In this document: positions 36,901-48,623 of the stretch, one piece after another
How positions within the stretch are numbered: position 1 is the stretch's first letter
Layout: every line of letters begins with the position of its first letter
Origin: Tubulanus polymorphus
Taxonomy: Eukaryota; Nemertea; Palaeonemertea; Tubulaniformes; Tubulanidae
Assembly: GCF_964204645.1 (NCBI RefSeq)
Contig: NC_134025.1
Span: 24,644,001 to 24,708,000 of the forward strand
DNA: 64,000 nucleotides
Reading direction: 5' to 3'
Notes under the pieces: model-generated
What the model was told of the DNA's origin: nothing
Seen by the model: the letters and a program-made list of their open reading frames with translations, nothing else
The model's database searches: none
Translations under genes and position numbers: made by a program

Positions 36901-39900
36901 CAGAATACCACTTTCATTTTTAACCCTTCTCGAACGTAAACTTATTGAACCCTTCTCGAGCGTAAATTTATGGCCAGACGTTTCATAAAACCAGAGGTAT
37001 GATATAGAGTCTTCGAGGTGAATGTCTGGCGTTGTCACATTGACAGAAATCGGTCCAATACATAAACTATTGGTAAAGGTTGGGAAATAAGCAAGCATGA
37101 ACTTTCTTCACGATCATGATCAGTATGAACCAAGTATATGGCTATCATTATTTTCTTTGGATATAAGCCGAACCGATCATAGGAAGCGCAAGAGGTTTTC
37201 CATGATCAACCGGAATGATGAACCCCTTTTCGAGTGGATCTAACGGACGGTACGGCGGGTTAACGCAGAAAATTAATTCCGATTTAAATAGCTAATGATG
37301 GCCACGTGGTAATCAGTTGTCGCTAGAATAATGCCGCATTTGCATCGGGGAATTGGTTTTTCAGGCCGGTTTTAAGAAAGGGAACTATACCTGCAATTAT
37401 TGATAGCGTTTGCACTTATGATTGAAGAGTTATGCCGATATTTGGGCGGACGCTGGAGGCAGAGCGTGTCGGCGTATACCATATATATCCAGGGATTCGT
37501 ACAGCTATTGAGGCTCGCCAGAAGCATGACAATTGCCATGCCCGGCTCTGCAGGGAGTCGGAAAGAAAGAGAACGACATAAGACAACGATTATACCACAA
37601 TGCGTTATCAATAAATCAAACCACCAAAGATCATTTTCGCATTGCGCGCATATACACAAGCAAATTAACCCACTAAAAAACCGCACAAAGATCAGTAGAC
37701 ATACGGTATTATTCACAATATTCAAAAGAATTTAAGAGACAATGCTTAATGAGCTGGTTGAATTCTTCAAAATATATATCTTAATCTGTGTTGCAGTGGC
37801 TCTTATATTGCGTTATATTACGTTTTGCGTTGTAAATAAGATTAATAATTTAGTTTACACATATGTCTAAATTTTCTTGATTGGGTTTTACGGAGTTAAA
37901 TCATGCGATTGACTACCGGGACATTTACACAGTTAGATATTCCTTTGCAAATAGCACTCTGGAAAGAGATATTTGATTGGAAAGAATAGAAAAAAGATCT
38001 AGGGCAAAAATGAAAAGCGGTTCATTTGTGCTGCGCATTTATCAAATATCTAAATTTGTGTAAAGTATTCATGTATTCGTGGTGATGCCATTCATGCGTA
38101 GGAATACTTAAAAAATCACATAGAAATTATTCAAAAAGAAAGAAAATAAGGAAAAGATAAATCTATTGGCCACGCTGTAACATAATTTTCGATATAAAAA
38201 TGAGTCTTGGAAGTTGTAAATGAGCGCTAAGTTGTAGATAGTATAAGTTGAATTATGGGAACATTTGCAATGAATTTGAAATGAATTCTTATCGATTTGA
38301 AGTGGCATTTATCAAAATTGAATATCATGGATTTTTCTATTTGTTCTGCTCAGCTGAAATGAAATCTAGCCGACATAGTCTTTAGAATCTAAACGTTGAT
38401 AACGTTTAGATTTACGGAACCTATTTTGAGAAGATCATTTGTATATGTATCAGTCTCACAAACCATCTTTTAATCCAGTTTATACAAGCATTCTTTAGTC
38501 AAACCACGGGAGTGTGTACTTAATGCCGTTAACGGTCCACGAGGACATCTTAATTCAAACCAAAGAATCTAATTTCCGTTTCTTATTGAATTAGAATAAA
38601 ACCAAACAATCCGACGTGAATACAAATTCAGTTCCGTCAGATTTGAGTAAACGGTTTCATTGAATTTATGCAAATCGGATCAGTCTGGAAACGTATGGGC
38701 CCACAATGGCAAATCACTTGATATTCGATGAAGTCAACCACCTCATTCGTCAACAGTACGAATACGTTCGATTACGTTAGTATTCGAAATAATTCAACGG
38801 TAGTCCTGGATAAATGTCAACGAAGGGATTTGTCCGATGGGATATGATACTACGAGAGCAAAATTTTCAATAGTTTCTATGACATATTTTCTAACTAGAA
38901 CACAAGCAAGACATATCTTCGTATTCTATAGGACTGACCTAATGTTCTGCACCTTTCTAATAATAAATATCTACAGCCGGATAATGAAAAATATTAAGAG
39001 CCAATTTTGCCGGGGGACATGACTTCCGTGAACGTTAATTAATTAGTAAAGACATTGATGACATTTCCACACAGTGCGGTACGCGTGTATTATTAATGAG
39101 AAACCGATGCGTTTTATCGCAAAAGTTTCGGATCATGAAGAAAATAGTCAGGATAATAAAGAAGATGACGTGCACCATGTTTTATTTACTAAGTTCGGAT
39201 AGATTTTTGAGAAAAAATTATGCTCATAAATATTTTTGAAAGATAACCTATTAGGAATATGATATATGTTTACACTAGCCATTTCGAGAGGTGGACTGTC
39301 TGGAATTCTGGACTGTTCTGTTTGTGGCGATAGACGAGTTTTTGGTATGATGCAAAACTTACCGGTAAATGGGGCATTTTCATCCCACGCCGCCCAAAGC
39401 TGGCTGATGAAAAATGGACCCCAACAGACGAGGAAACAAATAATGACAGTCAATGTCAACTTGACAGTCTTGACCTTAGCATTCGACATGCTTCTAGAAT
39501 GTGCTCTCGGATTAGAGGCGTCGTTGCGTCGTCTAAGGAGTCTTTCCTCGCACTGGCCGCTGTAACTACGGGACATCTGCGACTGTATCGAAACCGGTGT
39601 CGGTGGCACGACTTCACGTTTGCCCATGCTATTCCACACAATTAAACAAATTCGTCCGTACGTGAACACTAATATGATAAATGGTATAAAATACACGGCA
39701 AACGAAAACGACGTTATGTACAAAGGAATTGTCCACTCGGGATCGAAATGCGCCCAACAGTCGTAGACACCGTTGCCGACATCCGTAAGGCTGAAAATAA
39801 AGACTTGTGGTAACGAAAACAGCAACGCCAAACCCCAGGCGATACCGATCATAATCGTGACCATGAGGTTGGTACGGAAACTTGTCCACGTGTGAGTTGT

Positions 39901-40347
39901 AAGTGGATAACAGATGGCCAAATAGCGATCGATGGCAGTCATCACCAATACGTAAGATGAAGCGTAGATGGCAACCAGTTGTACGTACTTGACAAATTTA
40001 CAAAACGCGTTATTGCCCTGAAACCTGTAGGTGATATCCCAACACATTTGCGGGAGTACGTTGAAGAACGCGACGAATAAATCGGCGAAACTCAGGTGGG
40101 CAATAAACAAATGCATTCGGCTGAATTTCTTTTTTCTCAAAAACAGCACGATCAACACGATACTGTTTCCCACAACGGCCAGGAAAAAGATGACCGCCTG
40201 CACAGCGATTTCTAAATTCGCCAGAAACTGCGATCGTGGGATCGGGTCTGTGCCGTTGGCACTGTTGTTCGTGTATTCCGTAGTTGATCTGAAAATGCCA
40301 GGTGCAGACGTATGCTGTTCCGGTAACCTTGCGCTAGTGTCAGTCAT
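33917..40347 (-). CDS. Vasopressin/oxytocin-type (conopressin-like) G protein-coupled receptor, canonical form
   Basis: Two coding exons, 39363-40347 and 33917-34242, join at phase 1 to 436 codons plus stop. The N-terminal domain has NNS and NGT glycosylation sequons. TM1 to TM6 lie in the first exon, with VP/OT-receptor signatures: GNSIVL (TM1), SRMHLFIAHLSFADL and VLPQMCWDITYRF (TM2-ECL1), DRYLAICYPL (TM3), DCWAHF (ECL2 cysteine), and TVIICFLVCWGPFFISQLWA (TM6). The last exon supplies TM7 (LLASLNSCTNPWIY), helix 8 and a Ser-rich tail. The exon break between TM6 and TM7 is a known feature of this receptor family. The receptor should bind a vasopressin/oxytocin-like nonapeptide and couple through Gq at the plasma membrane; ligand and coupling are inferred. 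The 5.1-kb intron contains a second TM7 exon and a palindromic transposable element. Confidence 0.95.
34645..35832. mobile_element. 1.2-kb palindromic foldback element with GC-rich tandem palindromes
   Basis: The outer ends TATGGTGGCTGATAAGGGCC are perfectly inverted, and the first 150 bp or more of the two arms (from 34645 and from 35832) appear identical. The 6-bp word GTATCG flanks both ends (34639-34644 and 35833-35838), a probable target duplication. Inside, each arm is a tandem series of about 30-bp units built on TTTTGGCGGGGGCGCCAAAA, alternating with TTTTGGCGCGCCAAAACGAA, so it is palindromic at two scales. Unit length near a multiple of three leaves long open frames on both strands (RFGAPAKTNF-type repeats) with no coding meaning. 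It lies in the GPCR intron. No transposase is present. Confidence 0.9.
36922..36973. repeat. 26-bp tandem duplication in the GPCR intron
   Basis: Two 26-bp units starting AACCCTTCTCGA (36922-36947 and 36948-36973) differ at a few positions. It is a minor local duplication. Confidence 0.8.
37372..37547 (-). CDS. Alternative terminal exon of the VP/OT-type receptor (second TM7 and short tail)
   Basis: A second acceptor (CTCCCTGCAG, exon from 37547) opens at the same phase 1 as the canonical last exon. Joined to the first exon it gives EPGMAIVMLLASLNSCTNPW, then IYMVYADTLCLQRPPKYRHN and a stop at 37372, a 386-aa receptor with a short tail. It keeps the NPWIY motif but differs in the start of TM7, in helix 8 and in the tail. 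A donor-like GTATAG after TGCAG (exon edge 37391) could splice on to the canonical last exon, but in a shifted frame that stops after about 14 codons. It is therefore a mutually exclusive last exon or an exonic relic; selection for the TM7 protein sequence argues that it is or was functional. Confidence 0.8.
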
Positions 40348-42483
40348 TTTCTAATTAGTTGAAAGGACTGGAAAAACTAAATCCGAAAGTAAATGAATCG
40401 GCGTGCAGATACGAACTACGAGCCGACAATTCGAATTAGACTCATTGCGTATTCAGATCGGCTTCGAGAGTTCTCTAGGCTGCTCATTCACAGCAACTAC
40501 TGGTATCAACCTTGTACGTAAGTGAGTATGTGCAAAGTCTTCATCTTCGGAAAGTCTTCGTCTCTTTCGGCGCGTTTGCGTCTTACGCTTCGAATCTCGT
40601 ATCCGTCGTGTGTGTTGAGCGTGGGAATCTGCAAGTAGAAAACAAGACATCAGGTTCACATGTTGGGGGAATTAGGAAAACATCGTGTCAATTGGATTTG
40701 AGGATTCGACGTGCAGTAATTGCATCCGTCGATTTCCGGTCGCTGGTCAGCTGACATTTTTGCTCAACTGCTGGTGAAGAAATTCAATCTTTGCCGATGG
40801 AATAGAGTTGCCTGACGCTGTCAAGATGTTCCCGATGTAAATGCCCTCTCGTGAAACTCCGTTGTGCTTTTTCAAAGCCATCTGATATGCCAAAAAAAAA
40901 CTAAACGGGAGAGGCTGCCTTTCGATTCTATAAGCGACAGATGTATTAGTTTTCCGAGACAGCTTAGAAATTGGATGGTATAATGTACGTTGGGCAAAAT
41001 AAGTCCAATGCGAATTCCATGTCAAAAAACGTTTACGTTAAATGGTTTTTTATGACCCTCAACGGGTGTTAGAGTATATTCCTCAGATGCCGATTATACC
41101 ACAAATCACGCGAAAAAGAAAAAAATAGATAACAGAAAAGATTTTGTATCAACTATGACATCTGAGACTTTTGAAAGATCAGAAATGCTAAGCTTGCACT
41201 AGGCGTAAATTTGTATCAAAGATTTGTTTTATCATTACCAGTATCATTATTGTTCATAATTCACCAATTAGATAACATGATAAAGCACTACATTCGTAAA
41301 AGCACTACAAATAACTTTTTTTTACAGAATTCAGATATTCCCTCGTTGAACATAATTTCCAGATACCGCAAGATAAAAAAAAACACCGTTACGTGCAGTG
41401 GTAACGCGAGTCAATGTGAGCCAATCAAGTTCTCGTTTCCAATTACGTAGGCTATTTCGTGAGATAAAGGAAATGCCTGTTATCTTTCTTCCATTACAAA
41501 TCTGATATCATCCAAGTTTTCGTCAAGAAAGTTTCTGTAATACGAGATACACTTAAAAAGAACTGCGCGCGTGCTTTCGTGCTAAGGAAGAAAAATGCCT
41601 TAAAGTTCAAAAGAAGCAAACAAAAAGATTGCCGTCCATTGGTTTGGGATTTTGTTCATCATTCTATTCTATCTTGTTTCTTAAAGAAAAAGATTAAAAA
41701 TCGAGTTATTTCATTTTATATATATTCATAGAATACTAAATTCGTTCGAACTATAGACCCCGAATGTTCCGAGTCTTAAAAATGGAACAGAAATTTCGTG
41801 TCAGTTTCTTGTTTCTTGGTTCATTAAGGTTCCTTGAAATGGGTAAAGAATACGCATCTACCACATCGACTCTCACGCTTTAAGATGCAGCCGTTATTTT
41901 TCTGCTCGTCGTCGCGTCAAGTATAATATAATTCCGACCAACTTCGCAATCAGGCAACTCGAATGAATCAAGCAGCCAATAAAAAGTAATTGGATTTCAT
42001 TGAAACGCCGATGTGGTAATCACCTGTTCAATCCTCTACCAGACATTGAGATGAAATGGGCATACTGTAGACACGAGTCGTATGCATTAAAGTTGATAGT
42101 TAATAAATGTATAGTTAATGAACTATTGTGAAATATTAGATTCATCAACGGCAATTAACTATATAGAATGCCAAATTCAACTTGATTTCCATATTTAAGC
42201 AGTGAACTGAGATATTTTGAAAAAAAACATCACTGGCTGTACATCAAGAGTCCAGCTAACAAACGGGAAGTTTTGAAGACGCTTCAATCGATTGTCTTGA
42301 TATACTCAAGGTTAGAAGTTTTCGGGGGAAATTTTGATGACACTTGGATCAATTATCTTGTCGCTTCATAAGTAGACGTAACCCGCAAAGGCCCATTGTC
42401 TTGGCCCAAAAATTTAATTTTGGCCTGAATTCCTAAAAGGTGCGATGAGGATATCAAGAGGTTTTAACTTTTACGATGTATTG
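40348..42483. other. Upstream flank of the GPCR gene
   Basis: This should hold the receptor promoter and any untranslated first exons. No coding exon or clear repeat is recognisable. Open frames are short and unlike known proteins. Confidence 0.5.
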
Positions 42484-42757
42484 TTTATTCATTTTGGTAC
42501 CTATGCATAGTTTGCAACCACAATGAAAATGGTAGATCGTGACATGTTCTGTGGTTGGTTTCGAGGTCATTGGTTTTTGATGTTCACCAGAAGGCGTCAC
42601 GATAGTGGAATAACATGGTATTTCCATATATATTGGTGCCCATGCATATTTCATAACCACAATCGAGCGAAAAATTCTTAGGACATTTTCTATGATTGAT
42701 TTGAGTTTCAAGGTCATTAATTACTGTATATGTTCACTAGGGGGCGTTTAATATTGA
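42484..42757. repeat. Diverged tandem dimer, about 145-bp unit
   Basis: Two related units (about 42484-42612 and 42628-42757) share ordered words: an ATTGGTGCC-like start, ATGCATA, AACCACAAT, TGATTTGAGTTT/TGGTTTCGAGGTCATT, and TGTTCAC followed by AGGGGGCGT or AGAAGGCGT. They are substantially diverged. It could be a SINE-like or satellite remnant; no ends or target duplication were found. Confidence 0.55.
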
Positions 42758-43539
42758 AATGATCAGATTGTCAAGCATTTCGCCACGTGAGCATGGTGTC
42801 CCTTGAGCCCTAGTTTCTCTAATAAAGCGCTTTTATATTTCATGCACCAATAGGTTTTTATAATCCAATGAAAAAGACCAACAGAATTAATAATAAAGAT
42901 AGATTAGCAAACATTTCAGACCGTAAATGATGATATTTCCCCTTCATCTGTCATCAAAAACAATTGCAACTTCAGGAATAAAACAATGACAATAAAGCCA
43001 AAATGTCTGTGTTTCTCAGGCTCCACAATGCTACCGCCCGTGGGATCCATTAGTTGCCACACTGTAAGTGTTTACACGACCGGCTTATGTATGATCTGAT
43101 AATCTGGTGGTAAGTATTTTCACGGGGAAATACATTAACTGTCGCACTAACGCGGTGGCTCTCCCGCGGTCGGATGGCACTGGAGACTTGGGTAAATATA
43201 ACACCCGCCCGTCTGTAATCATCGAATACCGCCATTCGTGACTGCTGAAACGTGCACCAATTTGGAAGAAATCACGTTTAGTAACCGAAGAATAACGCGC
43301 ACCTGTCGCACGAAGTTGTGTGTCTCGATAGCACAGCATTTTTACCCACACGCCAATCCTATCATCCGAGATATAAGCGCCGAATCGGCAAAGGTGTTCA
43401 TATTAGTGTTATCAAAAGTGTTTATGAAATACGAAATGTAACCAGATAACGATATCTAAATACGTATCTTTTATACACGAATCTCTTAGAAATTATGAAA
43501 CGTAGCTGTTTATTACATTATTAATTATTCAAACTCGGG

Positions 43540-43557
43540 TCTGTCTGTCTGTCTGTC
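43540..43557. repeat. Short TCTG microsatellite
   Basis: About four TCTG units in a row (TCTGTCTGTCTGTCTGTC). Confidence 0.9.
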
Positions 43558-46500
43558 GGACGGTTGCCCATGGCGTAATGCGTTATCGGAGACCTCTGAA
43601 GGTGCCAGAGGTGAAACCTGCAATTAGGCAGTATCGGTTCCCGGTAAACCACTTACCCGATTCCGAAGATGATAAAACACTTTGCTTGTTGAAGTCTCGT
43701 GTATTAATATAAGTAATTCGGGTTTTCTGCCATGATGAAACTGGAAGGTGCGCGAGTTAGCCTACCTCCCCAGATGAAGCACTGAGAACATTTATACAAT
43801 ATACATATACATACCTATCATGATTGGAACAATTTCCACGCGAATAAAATGAAAGCTGCACAAATTATCAAAATTAACTTTACGGCCTAGACGCTGTATG
43901 AAATGTCTGCGAAGGCATCGTCGATTTTCGATCAAGATAAACAATGCAATTACGAAAAGCATGGTGTGATAAACGAGGATAGTTTAAACTCATCGATAGA
44001 TCGACGCGAAAAACAGGCCGAAGGCGGTGGTTCAACTCAAAAACCATATCGGCACAAAGTCGTTTATTAAAGCAATTAAGCGACTATTTATCAGGTAATA
44101 AGATACTGCAAATGACAACCTTGTACCTTCTTCGCCAGGTTTATGCGCGCTTTGCGGCATAAATCATTTTGTTTGTAGCTTGTTAAGCGTTATTAGAAAA
44201 TGCAAACGAGTAAATTATCCGCTCGAAGATCTCCGCAGATAATTCTACCCGCACGACAACAACGTCGCAAAGAAAAACCGACGAAAATCTCGAGGTTTCC
44301 AACGACAACGTAAATTAGGCGTCTGTTTGTTTATGATGGAATAATGTGCACTGTGATGATTTCTCTGTAATTCAAACGTTGTAATATTTTTTATGTGTCC
44401 AATTGTATGTGTTTGTACGAGATCAGGGAACAACACGAACACCATTAAATACACGATCCATGACAGGAATCTCGTCTGAGAAAAGATAGAAATTTTATAA
44501 CATGAAAATCGCAGAAATTTTTCACGAAACCTACGGAAAATCTGAAAATATAGCGCGTACTGACACATTTGTAGGCGTCGTATCAAATTTTTGATGATTT
44601 CCGTTAAAGATGGAGGTATATGCTGTTATATGCTAATGCACCTAGTATATTTTCATTACGGCGCGTATAAAGAAGGCAACGCAATATATTCATCACGATG
44701 CACGGCCCACCCAGAGAACACGGCAAAAAGCTATCGTTATTTTATGGGGACCCTATTAATAGCACGATAATCATTGAATGGTCCGTACCTTGTTTAGATG
44801 TTCACCACACGGACTCGATGTCAGCTTTACGATTTGACATCATAGCTTCGATGGTCATACATAACGTTAATTATCAGCGTACCTCCTGTGGGATTAGTCT
44901 CATGTAGATACATCGTAATTATACGTGGTGCGCTTGTAAACGGCCTGACATTTTGAGAGACATAGATATATAAATCTAGTCCATCCCTATATTCCAAATC
45001 CCCTGCGGCCGAAAGGCCTGGCAGGTAATTTCTCGTGTTCACCTTACTTGGCCAATAATGAGGGCCAATAAATAATGAGGGATGGTCATTAAAATCTCCA
45101 GTAGTCCAAAATGAAAATTGTGTGCAAGAAAAGAAGAAAAGAAACAAAACATTAACTTCAACTTGCAACAAATTGAAATAAATAGTCATGAATTATTTCA
45201 ACTTTCTTCTTAAGTTAAAGGCAATGGAGGCTTTTTATCGTGTTTGATCTGTTTGAAATAAGAATATCCAAGTCGCCGGGGGATTGGAATGCTTTCCATC
45301 TTCGGTCGCACTTGCTGGGCTTGTAAAACACGATGTGTTACTCGCCCGTATTATTTGAATTTCTGCGATAAGCTGTTATTTACTTTGCTGCAATGCTTGC
45401 TCAAATAATTGTTATCTTTATTATTCACAGCCCTACAGCCTGTAAACCGCCTCACCAGCCGAAATAACTCTTGCAAATTTACGTGTTTCGAAATTTTCAA
45501 TATCATTTATGAATCGCTGACGGCTAGACACGGCAATATTGAACCGGCATATTGAGTTACCGAGACCCATCGTGAAAGATGCGGTGATTTCTACTTTTTC
45601 CAATCCGGGGACAGTTTCAATATGATTTGAATTTAATTCGTCACGGTAATAGTATTCAGACAGTCGTAACAATTTTCATTCGTGATTTTACGATGCGCAA
45701 CCCTCGGAAGACGATGATTTTCATTGATCGCGAAACTCAACTTGTCACGTCTCGGAGGATTTCTAGTTCTTTCATCCGCGGAACACCAGCATCGCACATA
45801 TCCCTGATAATTGTGGCATAAATCTTTCGTTTTTGAAGACCCGAAAAGCCGGGGATATAAGAAGAAATTCTTTTGAAAAAATAATGAACAAATGTGGCGC
45901 GAATTTTCCGCGAAGATTTCCTTTCTATATCGAACGGAGTACGACACAGCAGAACGGCACTTCTCTCATCAAAGGTGTACCGCGGAAATTCGCATAAATG
46001 AAGCAGTAGTTTGGATTCTTATTGAAGGAGAAAAACAGAACTATCGACGTCACTTGCTTGCCGGTGCCCGTGGCCTGTATCTGGTAAACAGTTTTCTAAG
46101 ATGAACGGAGCCAAACTTGAATTCATGAATCTTTCATGAAACTATTATCTCACTGTCGCCTGTGACGATGGTTCTACTAGCTCGGCATGCTAAGTGCTTG
46201 TCTTTTTTTAATTAGCGACGACACTCCCGATGTAGCTGCACGGTCAAACCCTGTTAATGGGCGAGGTCAAATAAGGTAATACAAATGACAATATTAGCTC
46301 TATCGTTGGCTCATCAGTTCGAAACGTATGTTCGAGACTTCACTGCAATCTTGGAAAAAATTCCCGTGCGTTTTTACGAAACCATATCACTACAGTAGTT
46401 ATTAATGACCCCGAGGCATGTGCGGAAATGAACAACCGACAAAAAGGATCGGTGCTAACTGATTTATCGACAAACTCAACTTCAAATACCGAACGGTCAA

Positions 46501-48533
46501 GCGAATTCAGCAATTGATGACTTCGTATTAGATGTGTGCGAATTAATCAAGACGAAACTGTACAACATCATTGCTGTACATCAATCAATTTGTCGCCAGG
46601 CCCATTGAGAATTCAGTTGTTTGAGATTGCATTGTCGTCGATATTGCAAAAAATCTTCCCTGCACTAATTATTCCAATCTCTTCTGCCGCTATGCAGGTA
46701 CAAACATTCTACTCTATTTCAAATCTGTAAATAAAATCTCAACCAACTAGAAATTCCTTTAAATGACTTGCACTTATATGCAAGTATTTAATAACACAGG
46801 GCCAATTGCTCGAAAATTAACCATAAGTACAGCGGTTACATTATAGTCTTATTGTCATCATGTCAGCAGATTAATCTTAACCGACTTCTGATCAAACGGC
46901 TACGGAATTCGATATCATGAACCTTTTTTTCGTTACTCTAATTTAATCAATGATATCTTATTGATTTGGTTAGCTAAAATGGTTACTTCACCCAGACATT
47001 AAGTCATGGCGGATGATATAGCCGTGAACGCTAATGCTGTAATCTGAATGCAAACCCCACCCCATACGAGATATAGAGGAAATTAACGATATAGTTTGTT
47101 GGTTCACTTCATACCCGATCGCAATGACAAGGTAGGTCAGTAAGATAAAGCGTGATGCTGTTGATGCAGTCCTTCTGGCTGCTTACAGTTTGCGGGTAAC
47201 ACTTCAAAGGCCGTCCGGTTGTGAGGTTAAATGAATAATCCAACAAGGTTTAGTCTCGGGACACCATGATCTGCACGACGTACAGCAAGATAAAAAATAA
47301 ACACACAAAAGGAAACAAAAAAGGTAAATGAATAATATGCTCGATGTGAATGAAAACATGTGAAATTCCCATACTGATGACGCTGGAAGAACCAATCAAC
47401 AACGAACAGTAGTGTCAGTAACAATCACGTATATGTCTGAGATATCCGCATTCACCAACGAAGCCATGCATAAATGCAACTCCAACCGACTCAGCTTCAT
47501 ATTTCTAGCAACAAAGCTGAATATGCCATCTTGACCTTATGCTAAAGACATAGACAAATCGTTGAATATAAGCGACAGGTGTGGTCTTATCAGACAGTGA
47601 AATTGATAAGTTTTATGTTTTCAATATCTTCTATATCATCGAGCTATTACTCGAGTTACAATGGTGACGACAATTACGCGTTCCTTACAGGCATAACAGC
47701 GGAAATTCGATAATTTGTAAAAAATAATTAAAACCCTTACAATTCCAAAAATGAGTGAGCTCAATGCATCTGCTTGCTACAGCTTGCTACTACACCTACG
47801 TGGTTAACGTCTCCTTGCGAATGCGTGCAGTAACTGAAAATAACGTACGTATCCGCGAATCTAATTCATAAAAGAGATTAAACTCCATAGGAATTCAGGC
47901 AAATATATATCGAAATCGCAAAGTAAATGAAGTAGATTATTTATGTAAATTGACATAGATGGTGCACTTGATCACACGTATCAATCAAGTGATCAAAGAT
48001 CAGCATGGACGAACATTCATTGTCGATTGTGCGTATTTTGCGATATGAGCAACTCTAATTTCTATTTGGAATGAACTCTATCAGAGTGATTAGGGGCTAT
48101 AGTGAGTGTTAGCCGAGGACTTTACCACTGACGACAATAGAATTTCCAGATAACAAACCTCGATAACTGCACACGGATGATGGTGACCCTCAAAGCGATG
48201 AAAAGATAAAGTAGATTTGGTCGACAAGAAATAGGCATCACCGTCTCCAATGACACGGATTCAACCAAACGCTCCCAAGATTTTTTTGAATCAGGTGGTC
48301 GAACGAACCCCCTAACATTTTCGAAGTTCCTTTCAAAATGTCAGTGTCAAAACATTCGGATTTTCATGTTTTTTTTTCTCGTAAAAGTGTTCAATTACTG
48401 GTTGATATGTAATTGTTGAATATTGGAGATAAATATGGATTTAACGTCATAAAAATTATAAACGTTGTGCAACTTAAGGTTATCGAAAAAATATTTATAT
48501 TTAATTTAAGATCTGTCCTTTAATGAAGTGAAA

Positions 48534-48563
48534 TTTTTCTTGAAACAATTTTTCTTGAAACAA
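48534..48563. repeat. 15-bp perfect tandem duplication
   Basis: Two copies of TTTTTCTTGAAACAA lie directly adjacent (48534-48548 and 48549-48563). Confidence 0.9.
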
Positions 48564-48608
48564 CTGCCCCTCAAAACGAAGGCACAGGCCAGGCGTATAG
48601 TTTGATAT

Positions 48609-48623
48609 CCCCCCCCCCCCCCC
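48609..48623. repeat. Homopolymer run of 15 C
   Basis: Fifteen consecutive C on the plus strand. It is a likely site of length polymorphism or sequencing error. Confidence 0.95.

Noticed and set aside
37548-37725. Extension of the alternative receptor exon upstream of 37547 as a long hydrophobic open frame
   Set aside because: The frame just reads through the polypyrimidine tract and intron; the acceptor at 37547 and the receptor alignment place the exon start there.
45433-45947. Two minus-strand open frames of about 80 and 104 codons
   Set aside because: No family motif, no splice-compatible neighbours, and they overlap in different frames.
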